Assembly: GCA_963710815.1 (NCBI GenBank)
Contig: CAVQCA010000145.1
Location: 21,950 to 85,949 of the forward strand
DNA length: 64,000 nt
Origin: CAVQCA01 sp963710815
GTDB lineage: Bacteria > Pseudomonadota > Gammaproteobacteria > UBA9214
Direction: 5' to 3'
The notes under the pieces are model-generated. The model was given only the letters and a program-made list of their open reading frames with translations, was not told the origin of the DNA and made no database searches. The position numbers and the translations under genes were made by a program. Positions within the stretch are counted from its first letter, which is position 1; each line of letters begins with the position of its first letter. Of this stretch, positions 8,661 through 17,769 are shown piece after piece.

Positions 8661-9218
8661 ATGAAAGTAACCGCGACTGAGATTCCCGAGGTGTTGCTGG
8701 TCGAGCCGGACGTCTTCCGGGATCCGCGCGGTTTCTTCATGGAGACGTTCCATAGCGGAAAATACCGGGCGCAGGGGCTGCCGGACACCTTTGTCCAGGA
8801 CAACCATTCCCGTTCATCACGAGGCGTATTGCGCGGCCTGCACTACCAGCTGGAGCATCCCCAGGGAAAACTGGTGCAGGTGGTGACCGGCGAGGTGTTC
8901 GACGTGGCGGTCGATATTCGCCGGGGGTCGCCATATTTCGGCGCCTGGGTCGGCGTCGTGCTCTCGGAGGAGAACCTGAGACAAATCTATATCCCGCCGG
9001 GCTTCGCGCATGGCTTCTGTGTGCTAAGCGAGCGGGCGGACGTGGTGTACAAATGTACCGACTTCTATGCCCCGGGCGACGAGTACGGCATCGCCTGGGA
9101 CGATCCGGAGCTCGGCATCAAATGGCCGAAGCTGGACTATGTGCTGTCCGACAAGGATCGCCGCTACCCGTGCCTGAAGGACGGCGGTGACCATCTTCCC
9201 CGGTATCCGGTGGACTGA
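8661..9218 (+). CDS. rmlC: dTDP-4-dehydrorhamnose 3,5-epimerase RmlC
   Basis: 185 residues, the normal length for this cupin-fold epimerase, which acts on dTDP-4-keto-6-deoxyglucose. Characteristic motifs are DPRGFFMETF, DNHSRSSRGVLRGLHYQ with the catalytic-site His, and IPPGFAHGFCVLSERADVVY. The stop codon overlaps the rmlD start by one base (TGATG), so C and D are translationally coupled. No strong Shine-Dalgarno precedes the ATG at 8661. Confidence 0.96.
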   Translation: MKVTATEIPEVLLVEPDVFRDPRGFFMETFHSGKYRAQGLPDTFVQDNHSRSSRGVLRGLHYQLEHPQGKLVQVVTGEVFDVAVDIRRGSPYFGAWVGVVLSEENLRQIYIPPGFAHGFCVLSERADVVYKCTDFYAPGDEYGIAWDDPELGIKWPKLDYVLSDKDRRYPCLKDGGDHLPRYPVD

Positions 9219-10096
9219 TGCGGATACTGGTCACCGGATCTACCGGCCAGGTCGGTTCCGAGGTGCTCAGGGCGTTCTCTCACTCGGGGCACGAGCTCAT
9301 CGCGCCCGGGCGCCGGGAGCTGGACTTTCTGAGCCCGGAACGGGTTGCCGGGCAGGTGCGGCGCCTTCAGGCGGACTGGGTCATCAACTGCGCCGCCTTT
9401 ACGCAGGTGGATCAGGCGGAGTCCGAGGTGGAGCAGGCGTTTGTCGTCAACCGTGACAGCGCCGCCGGACTGGCCGGGGCGGTCGCCGATTATGGCGGGC
9501 AGCTGCTGCATGTTTCGACCGATTTCATCTTCGATGGCAGGCAGTCGCGGCCCTATCGCGAAGCGGACGCCGCCAATCCGCTCAGCGTTTACGGTCGCAG
9601 CAAATGGGAGGGTGAACAGGCCATTCGGGCCGCCTTGCCCGAGGCAACCATCCTGCGCACCGCCTGGGTGTACGGTGTCCATGGCCGTAATTTCGTGAAG
9701 ACCATCCTCAGGATCGCCGGAGAGGGCAGACCGCTGCGGGTGATCGACGACCAGTTCGGTTCACCCACCTGGGCGCGTGATATCGCGGGGGCCATCAAAG
9801 CCCTGGTACAGCACCAGGCGCGCGGCACGTATCATTACACCGATGCCGGCAGTACCTCCTGGCACGGATTCGCGACCGCCATCCTTGCCGGGGCAACCGA
9901 GGCGGGATTCACCCTGGGAACCACCACTGTCGAGGCCATTCCGACCTCCGGGTATCCGACCCCGGCGGCGCGGCCGGCGTACTCCGTCCTGGACACCGGC
10001 AAGATTCAATCCCTGCTGGAGGCGCCCATCCCGCACTGGCAGGAGAGTCTGAACAGGATGCTGAAGGAGCTGCGGACATGCGCAGATTGCTGGTAA
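9218..10096 (+). CDS. rmlD: dTDP-4-dehydrorhamnose reductase RmlD
   Basis: 292 residues. The NAD(P)H-binding GSTGQVGSEVL is at the N-terminus, INCAAFTQVDQAE follows, and the catalytic YGRSKWEGE is near residue 127. It performs the last reduction to dTDP-L-rhamnose. Its start overlaps the rmlC stop and its own end overlaps the rmlB start by 19 bases, so the three genes form a tight operon. Confidence 0.96.
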   Translation: MRILVTGSTGQVGSEVLRAFSHSGHELIAPGRRELDFLSPERVAGQVRRLQADWVINCAAFTQVDQAESEVEQAFVVNRDSAAGLAGAVADYGGQLLHVSTDFIFDGRQSRPYREADAANPLSVYGRSKWEGEQAIRAALPEATILRTAWVYGVHGRNFVKTILRIAGEGRPLRVIDDQFGSPTWARDIAGAIKALVQHQARGTYHYTDAGSTSWHGFATAILAGATEAGFTLGTTTVEAIPTSGYPTPAARPAYSVLDTGKIQSLLEAPIPHWQESLNRMLKELRTCADCW

Positions 10097-11121
10097 CCGG
10101 CGGCGCCGGCTTTATCGGGTCGAACTTCATCCATTACTGGATCGGCCGGCATCCTGAAGACCGGATCGTCAACCTGGATGCGCTCACCTATGCCGGCAAC
10201 CCGGAGAACCTGGCCGAGATCGAGGCGGCGCCGGGTTACCGCTTCGAGCACGGGGATATCACCGACGCCGCCTGTCTCGCCCGGCTGTTTGCCGAAGAGG
10301 GCATCGACACGGTGGTCAATTTCGCGGCCGAATCCCACGTCGACCGCTCGATACTGGGCCCGGAGGCCTTCATCAGGACCAATGTCCAGGGCACGTTCAC
10401 CCTGCTGGAGGCGGCACGGGAGGCCTGGGGGAGCGCCCGGGACCGGCGTTTCCTGCACGTCTCCACCGACGAGGTCTACGGCAGCCTGGCGGCGGATGAA
10501 CCGCCGTTCACGGAGTCGCGCGCCTATGCGCCCAACAGTCCCTATTCAGCCTCCAAGGCGGCCTCCGACCACCTGGTGCGGGCCTGGCACCACACCTGGG
10601 GCCTGCCGGTGCTGACCACCAATTGCTCCAACAATTACGGGCCGTACCAGTTCCCCGAAAAACTCATCCCGCTGGTGATTCTCAATGCGCTGGAAGGCCG
10701 GCCGATACCGGTCTACGGCGACGGCCGGAACGTGCGCGACTGGCTGTACGTCGAGGACCACTGTCGCGGCATCGAGGCGGTGATCGAACAGGGCATACCG
10801 GGCGAGGTCTACAACATCGGCGGCGGCAACGAGTGGCGCAACCTCGATATCGTCAACCTGGTCTGCGAGCGCCTGAACGAACTGCAGCCGGGCGCGGACG
10901 ATTACCGTAACCACATAAGCTTCGTGAAAGACCGTCCCGGCCATGACCGGCGCTACGCCATCGACGCCGCGAAGATCCGGCGGGAGCTGGGGTGGGAGCC
11001 GCGGCATGATTTCCGCAGCGGCATCGAGCAGACCCTGCGCTGGTACCTGGAGCACCGCGACTGGTGCGACCGGGTGCGCCGCGGCGATTACCGCCATTAC
11101 TATGAACACCAGTACGGTTGA
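10078..11121 (+). CDS. rmlB: dTDP-glucose 4,6-dehydratase RmlB
   Basis: 347 residues of an extended SDR: GGAGFIGSNF at the N-terminus, the active-site stretch STDEVYGSL, and the catalytic YSASKAASDHLV. It converts dTDP-glucose to dTDP-4-keto-6-deoxyglucose. As the last gene of the C-D-B block it overlaps rmlD. It is followed by R1 element 3 rather than an obvious terminator; the element's hairpin could serve as one. Confidence 0.96.
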   Translation: MRRLLVTGGAGFIGSNFIHYWIGRHPEDRIVNLDALTYAGNPENLAEIEAAPGYRFEHGDITDAACLARLFAEEGIDTVVNFAAESHVDRSILGPEAFIRTNVQGTFTLLEAAREAWGSARDRRFLHVSTDEVYGSLAADEPPFTESRAYAPNSPYSASKAASDHLVRAWHHTWGLPVLTTNCSNNYGPYQFPEKLIPLVILNALEGRPIPVYGDGRNVRDWLYVEDHCRGIEAVIEQGIPGEVYNIGGGNEWRNLDIVNLVCERLNELQPGADDYRNHISFVKDRPGHDRRYAIDAAKIRRELGWEPRHDFRSGIEQTLRWYLEHRDWCDRVRRGDYRHYYEHQYG

Positions 11122-11189
11122 GGGTGGCAGAGTGTCAATTTCGGCGTTTGAAGTGAATAATAGCGCCTCATTCTGAAAGGCATTGTTTG

Positions 11190-11306
11190 ATGGCCACGGA
11201 ATTCACGGAACCCACGGAAAAATTAAAATATGAAAGATAACCCCGGTTTATATGTTGTTTGAGTTTCGAATTTTTTTCCGTGTTCTTCCGTGGATTCCGT
11301 GGCCAT
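11190..11306. repeat. R1 inverted-repeat element 3
   Basis: A compact 117-base copy. The left arm from 11190 has three CACGGAA-type units (the second and third diverged) and the right arm 11274-11306 is the canonical form ending TTCCGTGGCCAT. It fills the rmlB-ugd gap. It is the last R1 copy before a stretch of about 20.9 kb with none. Confidence 0.88.
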
Positions 11307-11346
11307 TATTATTTTCTCTCAACATACAGGAAACGGTGATTAAACA

Positions 11347-12648
11347 ATGAACGTTGTCATGATCGGCTCCGGCTATGTCGGCCTGGTATCCGGCGCCTGT
11401 TTTTCCGAGTTCGGCGCCAATGTGACCTGTATAGACCGCGACCAGGGCAAGATCGAACGCCTGAATGCGGGCGAGATGCCCATCTACGAACCCGGCCTCG
11501 ACACCCTGGTGGCGCGTAATGTCGAGGCGGGCCGGTTGAAGTTCACCACCGACTGGGATGCGGTCGAAGCGGCCGACCTGGTGTTTATCGGTGTCGGCAC
11601 CCCCACCCGTCGCGGCGACGGGCATGCGGACCTGGCTTACGTCTACGAGGCGGCAAAACAGATCGCCACGCATCTCTCCGGCTACACCGTGATCGTGGAC
11701 AAATCCACCGTCCCGGTGGGAACGGCGCGCGAGGTGAAGCGCATCATCCACGACACCAATCCGGATGCCGATTTCGATGTCGCCTCCAACCCCGAATTCC
11801 TGCGCGAGGGGGCGGCGATCGGTGACTTCATGCGCCCGGACCGCGTGGTGCTGGGGGTGGACAGCGCGCGCGCCGAGAAGCTGCTGCGGGAGCTCTACCG
11901 CCCCCTCAACCTGATCGAGGCGCCGATCATGGTCACCAACCTGGAGAGCGCGGAGCTGATCAAATACGCCTCGAACGCCTTTCTCGCCACCAAGATCAGC
12001 TTCATCAACGAGGTCGCTAACCTGTGCGAGAAGGTCGGCGCCGATGTGCATGCCGTCGCCAAGGGCATGGGGATGGATAAACGCATCGGCGGCAAGTTCC
12101 TGCATGCCGGTCCCGGCTACGGTGGCTCCTGTTTCCCGAAGGACACCACCGCACTGATCCGCATCGCCCAGGAGCATGGCACCCCCTGTCGCATCGTCGA
12201 GGCGACGGTGGAGGTCAATGCGGCCCAGAAGGCGCTGATGATAAACAAGATACGCCAGGCGCTGGACGGCAGCGTCTCGGGCAAGACCATCGCCGTGCTC
12301 GGCCTGACCTTCAAACCCGAAACCGATGACATGCGTGATTCGCCATCACTGGCTATCCTTCCCAACCTGATCGACAAGGGGGCGGTGATCCATGCCCATG
12401 ACCCCCAGGGCATCGAGGAAGCGAAAAAACTGCTGCCGGATGCGGTTGTATATTTCAACGATGTCTACGAAGCCATCAACGGTTCCGATGCCATTATCAT
12501 GATGACGGAATGGAACGAGTACCGCGGCCTGGACTTTGACCGGCTGAAGGAGACCATGCGGGGCAATGCCTTCATTGATCTGCGCAACGTCTACGACAAG
12601 GCACAGCTGACAGGACTTGGGTTCAGCTATACCTGTGTGGGACGGTGA
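11347..12648 (+). CDS. ugd: UDP-glucose 6-dehydrogenase
   Basis: 433 residues. The N-terminal Rossmann motif IGSGYVGLVSGACFSEFGA is followed by IYEPGLD, VDKSTVPVGTA, SNPEFLREGAAI and the catalytic-cysteine loop GPGYGGSCFPKD, all as in UDP-glucose/GDP-mannose dehydrogenases. The motif set fits UDP-glucose oxidation to UDP-glucuronate, a precursor for acidic polysaccharides. A GDP-mannose dehydrogenase is a less likely reading. It lies at the left border of the AT-rich exopolysaccharide island and is transcribed towards it. Confidence 0.93.
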   Translation: MNVVMIGSGYVGLVSGACFSEFGANVTCIDRDQGKIERLNAGEMPIYEPGLDTLVARNVEAGRLKFTTDWDAVEAADLVFIGVGTPTRRGDGHADLAYVYEAAKQIATHLSGYTVIVDKSTVPVGTAREVKRIIHDTNPDADFDVASNPEFLREGAAIGDFMRPDRVVLGVDSARAEKLLRELYRPLNLIEAPIMVTNLESAELIKYASNAFLATKISFINEVANLCEKVGADVHAVAKGMGMDKRIGGKFLHAGPGYGGSCFPKDTTALIRIAQEHGTPCRIVEATVEVNAAQKALMINKIRQALDGSVSGKTIAVLGLTFKPETDDMRDSPSLAILPNLIDKGAVIHAHDPQGIEEAKKLLPDAVVYFNDVYEAINGSDAIIMMTEWNEYRGLDFDRLKETMRGNAFIDLRNVYDKAQLTGLGFSYTCVGR

Positions 12649-12997
12649 AAGTCGTACCCTGACGGAAAAGGCGCTATAAAAAGACGGATCACAAGCCATC
12701 GGTATATCCAGAACCGGATGGACAACCAAGATTCATATGTTTTCCGAATATGCTCGTACGACGGTTATCTTTTCATTGTCATATAGCCGGAAGATGTACA
12801 AAAAACACAACGAGGCTGAGCGATTATTTCGTCGATTCAATGGATTCCGGCGGAAATTCTAGCGTTTCGACGGGCTTGATGTGGTGTTTGTATCCTTCAC
12901 CCACTTTGCACTCATTATTGATGCGCTATATAGCGGAAACACACACTAGCATATCCACTTATTACTATGGTAGTGGTGGCACTGGTGTGCAATGACG
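12649..12997. other. Non-coding AT-rich stretch after ugd
   Basis: About 350 bases between ugd and a relic on the other strand. No gene, R1/R2 repeat or clear terminator is seen. Base composition drops here from the GC-rich left flank to the AT-richer island, so the island border probably lies in this stretch. Confidence 0.4.
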
Positions 12998-13334
12998 CTA
13001 TCGTAACCATGGACCAGGAAGAATGAATTTACCGCAAAAAAGCAAGATGCCGGTTTCCCGGTCGGGTCGATCACTAGTTGACTGGATCAGGGCGACATCA
13101 GTCTTGCCATTGCCCAAAAAAATGACACTGTAGGCTGTTTTGTCCACTTTGAAGACTGTATAGACCTCACCCGGATCCCTATTGCGTGTTCAGATACATG
13201 GGATGGCCATGGGTGATTTCCCTGGTGAAATAGGCGCTGGCGTAATCAGGCAATATCCTCCGGGTAAGCAGTTCCAGTGCACCCAGGGAGAGAACCACTG
13301 CGAGTATGTTATAAAGAACAACCAAGGTCAGCAT
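12998..13334 (-). pseudogene. Relic of a short membrane-anchored protein
   Basis: An ATG at 13334 opens 51 codons ending at TAG 13179. The product has one hydrophobic segment (LVVLYNILAVVLSLGALELL) and then TRRILPDYASAYFTRE. That layout recalls the N-terminus of membrane-anchored SGNH-type polysaccharide acylesterases, but the match is weak. After a frame change a second open stretch (EVYTVFKVDKTAYSVIFLGN) runs to TAG at 12998-13000. The two pieces together look like the decayed start of one gene. A real small gene at 13179-13334 cannot be excluded. Confidence 0.4.
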
Positions 13335-13373
13335 GATGATTCCGGTTGTGCGCTGTTGTTATTACAGAGCGAG

Positions 13374-14156
13374 TTATTCTTGCCGACAGGGGGCATTGTG
13401 CAGCAGTTCATCGCAGATATCATTATAGCCAAAGTGGTCAATGTCATTCTTGTAGCGATCAGCAACAAGTTTCACGGTTCCGCTAGAGCTGTAGTAATCT
13501 TTCCAGTACGATCTGTCCGCTATGTTCTTTTGCTGAAGCGGCGGCAGGTCGAAGCGCTGTGCAATTTTGTCCCAGTCAGATGCCAGATTCTCAAAGTGGC
13601 CGACAAAGTCGGTTACCGGTTTTCCTTTTCTGTACAGTACCGAGTACTGGGACTTGAAGTGTGCGTCTGAAAGGCAGTCGGGAATCCTGTGCACAAGCCT
13701 GATAAAATCTTCAAATGCCATGTCCTGGCTGAATGAGTTTCCGTATAGCTTTCTAATCAAGACATGGTTGTACTTGCTCGAGAAGTAGTATTTCCCGTTG
13801 TGTTGCACAGCTGTCCTGGCCTTGTCCGCGTAGCAGGAGACCAGCCGATCGAACGGATTCCGAACAAATGCAAACTTGAAGTATTTCCTGCAGCCTGCAG
13901 GCAACTGGTGATGACAGTATTCCGTGGCGAGTCGGTGAATGCCCATGTACTCGTTCTTGTTGTCCCTGTTTTCCAGTTCCCTTGAGAAAAGCGCGATCTT
14001 CAGGGATGTGCAGGCAACCTTCGGGATTGAGATGTACACAAGTCTTTTGTGGTCGTTCACATAATATTCTGTCGGGATATATTCCCCGTGCAGCAGCATG
14101 TTCTTCGTGCGCCGCAGTAATGTGCCGGGACCAGGGAAGACTTTGCCGGGCCGCAT
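13374..14156 (-). CDS. Sulfotransferase family 2 (carbohydrate sulfotransferase)
   Basis: 260 residues from the ATG at 14156. The frame is open further upstream but that part overlaps the WecG-like gene, whose stop is 2 bases before this ATG. Both PAPS-binding motifs are present: the 5'-phosphosulfate loop PKVACTSLKIAL at residues 45-56 and the 3'-phosphate motif VRNPFDRLVSCY at 98-109. Proteins of this family (Sulfotransfer_2) move sulfate from PAPS to sugar hydroxyls. PAPS can come from the APS kinase at 5544-7295. As the last gene of a leftward glycosyltransferase series it probably decorates the exopolysaccharide made here. The acceptor sugar cannot be told. Confidence 0.88.
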   Translation of the reverse strand: MRPGKVFPGPGTLLRRTKNMLLHGEYIPTEYYVNDHKRLVYISIPKVACTSLKIALFSRELENRDNKNEYMGIHRLATEYCHHQLPAGCRKYFKFAFVRNPFDRLVSCYADKARTAVQHNGKYYFSSKYNHVLIRKLYGNSFSQDMAFEDFIRLVHRIPDCLSDAHFKSQYSVLYRKGKPVTDFVGHFENLASDWDKIAQRFDLPPLQQKNIADRSYWKDYYSSSGTVKLVADRYKNDIDHFGYNDICDELLHNAPCRQE

Positions 14157-14158
14157 GA

Positions 14159-14974
14159 TCAGTGTCTGAAATTGTCGCCATTGCCGGGATGGCGTCGGTC
14201 CTTGCCGGAAAGCCTGCAGTATACAATGGCTGCCAGATATTTTGGTGTTGACACGAAGTTGCGTTGCCACATACGCCGTGGTTCCCGGATCAGGCGATAC
14301 AGCCATTCCAAGTGGAGAGCACACATCCTCTGCGGCGCCCTCGGGTGAATGCCTGCGATGAAATCAAACACTGCGCCGATGGAGCCGATGACAGGTGCAT
14401 CCAGCAGTCGTCTGTTTTCATAGACCCACTTTTCCTGCTTAGGTGCCGTCATTCCGACCCATAGGATGTGTGGCCGCGCAATGTTGATTTTTTCGACAAT
14501 CGATGCGTTTTCATCTGCGCTGAAAGTCCGGAAGGGTGGGGACATGGTCGCGCAGATCTCTATATTCGGATAGTCTCGCGTCACTGATTCGCGCAGTTTG
14601 CCCAGTACTGTTTCAGTCGAGCCCATGAAGCATACCCTTGCGCAAGGCATTTTATTCAGTGCCCGCATGGTGGCTGTGAAATAGTCATGCCCGGTAATGC
14701 GCGGAGGTGGTTCGACCCCGAGCAGCCGGGCGCCGAGCAGGATGCCTGCGCCATCGGCAACGACCAGGTCGGCATTGTCCAGGGCACCGCGGAAAGCTTC
14801 ATCCTGCCGCGATACCACCAATGAATGCGGATTAGCACACGCGAAACACAGTTGTGTACGTTCACCATTGACTGCGGCCAACGTCTCCCTCAGGACCTCA
14901 TTGGGCGACATGTGGTGAACGGCGATGCCCATGATAGATGTGCTGTTGTACTGGCGCATTTCACGCAAGTCCAT
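14159..14974 (-). CDS. WecG/TagA/CpsF family glycosyltransferase
   Basis: 271 residues with the family layout: FACANPHSLVVSRQD near the N-terminus, the conserved DNADLVVADGAGILLGARLLG, a G-H-D stretch, ILWVGMTAPKQEKWVYENR, IGSIGAVFDFIAGIHPRAP and the C-terminal EWLYRLIREPRRMWQR. Members transfer ManNAc-uronate, ManNAc or similar onto a lipid-linked first sugar. This fits the WecA-type initiating enzyme at 29363-31018. It runs into the sulfotransferase gene with a 2-base gap. Starts at residues 6 or 15 are also possible. Confidence 0.9.
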   Translation of the reverse strand: MDLREMRQYNSTSIMGIAVHHMSPNEVLRETLAAVNGERTQLCFACANPHSLVVSRQDEAFRGALDNADLVVADGAGILLGARLLGVEPPPRITGHDYFTATMRALNKMPCARVCFMGSTETVLGKLRESVTRDYPNIEICATMSPPFRTFSADENASIVEKINIARPHILWVGMTAPKQEKWVYENRRLLDAPVIGSIGAVFDFIAGIHPRAPQRMCALHLEWLYRLIREPRRMWQRNFVSTPKYLAAIVYCRLSGKDRRHPGNGDNFRH

Positions 14975-15205
14975 TTTTAATCAAACAAATTCACATTGAC
15001 CTTATCTGGTAGGATTACCCGCTGCCGCATTTGGCTTAACCACCAGGCAAATCCGGCCTTGACACACATAGGCAGGACAGATCAGGCGAACAGTACCTGC
15101 GATATTGGTTCGAGTATGCCATTTGTGACTGTTCCACAGGAGGAGAATAAAGAACTATCAACGTGCTGCTTTCATTACCCCGTCTTTAAGGCGCATTCAT
15201 GCTGC

Positions 15206-16384
15206 TTAGTTATTCCCAGATAGCTGATTATAAATTTTCAGTAATAGTTCGAGGTTTCGAGTTTCAGTGTAATTGTCGTCAAAATGTCTGCGAACTCTGG
15301 GTCTTGTTATTCCTGAAGACATCAGACTGGCGATTGTTTCGCGTACCGTCATGGCGAGTTGGGCCGGCGAACCTGGGGGGAATTTTCGGCCGGTCATGCC
15401 CTCGATGACGATTTCATCCAGACTGCCGATAGTGGACGCGACAACCGGGGTCCCGCAGGCGTATGCCTCGAGTATAACCATAGGAAATCCTTCATACCAC
15501 TCGGAGGGTACCAACTGCAGAACCGCCCCGCGTACCAGCTCCAGGATCTCTGTCCGGCTGCGATAGCCCAGGAATTCGACCGGAAGGGCACGGGCTTTAG
15601 CCTTGGCCGTGAGTTCCGACCTGAGCGGACCATCTCCGACAATTTTCAACGGCAGATCGTTCAGATCCTGCCATGCCTGCAGCAGGGTGAGCAGCCCTTT
15701 CTCGGCGCTGAGACGCCCCACAAAAATTGCATATCCCCCGTTACCGAGGCCGATGTCCGGTGGCGCCGGCAGGAAATTCGGCTTCAGTACGATCCTGTGC
15801 TGGTCAAATCCGCCGGCGATCATGCGGGATGCGGCAAACTTCGTTAGTGCGATATAGCGGTCGACAAGGTTTGTGTATGAACCCCGACTGCGATTTTTCA
15901 TGAGCATGCGCGCAACCGCAGCGCTTGCCAGAAAGGAGCCGCGATAGCAACGGTATCGGATGGCCGGCCATGGGTTTTTTCCAACGCAGTCCTCGCAGGG
16001 TGAACCGTCGCGCTGAAGCAGCGCTCCAGGACAGATAAGGCGATAGTTGTGCAGAGTCTGTACGACCGGCACACCCTGGTCGCGGCAGGCTGCCCACCCG
16101 CTCGGAGAAATGAGCGGGAAGGTGTTGTGGAAATGTGCGATATCCGGACGGAAGCGGCGCAGTAGGGCGGTAATATCCGCGTGGGTGGATTTTGACCAAT
16201 TTGCCGTGTAAGCGGCCCGCAGTTTTCCTGGACCGCCGGCTGCCGCAAGATCGTCATTGCGGCGGACATAGTCGACGACCTCATGGCCTGCTTCGGTGAG
16301 GAGTCGCCGTTCGTTGATGTACACGGTGCCCTCGCCGCTAGGCGCAGATGACTGATAGTAGTTATGGGCCAGTAATATTTTCAC
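15206..16384 (-). CDS. Glycosyltransferase family 4
   Basis: 392 residues of GT-B fold. N-terminal acceptor domain: MKILLAHNYYQSSAPSGE, DIAHFHNTFPLISPS, and VVQTLHNYRLICPGALL with cysteines in a CEDC stretch. C-terminal donor domain: YAIFVGRLSAEKGLLTLLQA and the EGFPMVILEAYACGTPVV E-x7-E type nucleotide-sugar motif. GAGGTG lies just before the ATG. It would act at the inner membrane, adding one sugar to the lipid-linked repeat unit. Donor and acceptor cannot be read from sequence. A 231-base gap without features separates it from the WecG-like gene. Confidence 0.88.
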   Translation of the reverse strand: MKILLAHNYYQSSAPSGEGTVYINERRLLTEAGHEVVDYVRRNDDLAAAGGPGKLRAAYTANWSKSTHADITALLRRFRPDIAHFHNTFPLISPSGWAACRDQGVPVVQTLHNYRLICPGALLQRDGSPCEDCVGKNPWPAIRYRCYRGSFLASAAVARMLMKNRSRGSYTNLVDRYIALTKFAASRMIAGGFDQHRIVLKPNFLPAPPDIGLGNGGYAIFVGRLSAEKGLLTLLQAWQDLNDLPLKIVGDGPLRSELTAKAKARALPVEFLGYRSRTEILELVRGAVLQLVPSEWYEGFPMVILEAYACGTPVVASTIGSLDEIVIEGMTGRKFPPGSPAQLAMTVRETIASLMSSGITRPRVRRHFDDNYTETRNLELLLKIYNQLSGNN

Positions 16385-16394
16385 CTCGATCTTG

Positions 16395-17597
16395 TTACTT
16401 CCGGTGACCTAATGCAAGTTTGCAGGCATCCAGTATTGTTCCTATTGCCGCATCCAGAGTATAGGACTGCGCCAATTCTACCGAGTGCCTGGCGAACTGA
16501 TATAAACCGCCAGGATCATCGATGATCCTGTCAAGCAGGCTGCGCAACTGATCGGGATCAAAGGGGTCGAAAGAATACCCGTTTTTTCCATAATCCACGG
16601 TTTCATTTGTCCCACCATCCAGGATGGATGCCAGAATCGGCAACCCACATGACAAGGCCTCGAATGGAGCAAGGGCGCGGTAGTCCCGATGTGTCGGGAA
16701 CAGGAAGACATGGGCACAGGTGTAGAATTGCCTGAGGCGTCCGTATTCCTGTCGCCCGTGGAAAACGATGCTTTCCCCGAGTCCGTGCAGACGCACTTTC
16801 TGTTCCAGGCTTTGCCGGTAGGGACCGTCTCCTATGATGTTGAATCTGAATGAATTCTTTTGCTGTGCTGTGAGACGCGCAAATGCGGAGATCGCCTGTT
16901 GCAATCCCTTGCGTTCGATAATTTCACCCACATAGAGAAACTCTATTTTGTTTCCGCGTTCAAGTGTTTCAAAACGGCTGATGTCAGGGCCGGCAGCGTC
17001 TGCTTTGTCCCCGAAGCTGGAAACGAGGTAAGGCCTGGACACGACCCTGTCTGCGGGCACCCTCAGTTTGTTGCAGACATAATCGCGACCTGACGCATTG
17101 TTGGTGAGAACCGCATCAGCTCTGGAGGCAATGAACCGTCTCAGTCGCGCACGCACCGTGCTGATAATTCCTGTGGTGGATGTCCATGGTTTTGCCTCCA
17201 CGACGAGAAGAATACGTGAATATCTGCGGCACAGACTTGCCAGCACGCCGTACAGGGTGGTGATGCTGAATTCGTTAAGTATCAGCAGGGATGGCCTCAG
17301 GCGGTAGAGTGCAAACAGAATCGAGGGACTGGTCAGGGTGAAACCACGTGAATAGCCGGCCGGATCCGGCCGGTAGAACCGCAGTATTCCACCGCTGACA
17401 ATGGTATCAAATCCGGTGTTCCCGGTGTCTCCACCGTATTCGGCGACGACTACGTGAAAGTCCCCGGTGACTGCGGCGAGCCTTCTGAGTATGTGGCCCA
17501 TGTACATCAGACGACCGGAGCGGCCCAGAATGGGGGCGACCCAGGCGATTGTCTGGCCGGTAAGCTCCGGTACCTGTGGCACTGACGGTAGTTTCAT
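16395..17597 (-). CDS. Glycosyltransferase family 4
   Basis: 400 residues from the ATG at 17597; a GTG 13 codons earlier (17636) is an alternative. The C-terminal GT4 half carries LYVGEIIERKGLQQAISAFA and FEALSCGLPILASILDGGTN. The N-terminal half has IAWVAPILGRSGRLMYMGHI. It belongs to the same leftward series as its GT4 neighbour (10-base gap), which suggests co-transcription and work on the same oligosaccharide. Confidence 0.85.
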   Translation of the reverse strand: MKLPSVPQVPELTGQTIAWVAPILGRSGRLMYMGHILRRLAAVTGDFHVVVAEYGGDTGNTGFDTIVSGGILRFYRPDPAGYSRGFTLTSPSILFALYRLRPSLLILNEFSITTLYGVLASLCRRYSRILLVVEAKPWTSTTGIISTVRARLRRFIASRADAVLTNNASGRDYVCNKLRVPADRVVSRPYLVSSFGDKADAAGPDISRFETLERGNKIEFLYVGEIIERKGLQQAISAFARLTAQQKNSFRFNIIGDGPYRQSLEQKVRLHGLGESIVFHGRQEYGRLRQFYTCAHVFLFPTHRDYRALAPFEALSCGLPILASILDGGTNETVDYGKNGYSFDPFDPDQLRSLLDRIIDDPGGLYQFARHSVELAQSYTLDAAIGTILDACKLALGHRK

Positions 17598-17769
17598 TTT
17601 GAGTCTGTCATAGCCTGCCCGGTAGCAGGTTTGCACCAGGCGTGCGGGTGTGCGCTTCTCTGTAATATGTACCCGCTTTGCTTATGCATTGGTCGGGCGT
17701 GTTCTCAGTATGCAGGATCGATCGGGTTGACAAACTTGCGAACATGGAAGGAACGGACTCGGGCTGTTA

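Noticed and set aside
12968..12992. Sigma-54-like TGGCAC plus downstream GC, of interest as a PrsR target
   Set aside because: The GG to GC spacing is one base short of the -24/-12 consensus and no gene follows on that strand.
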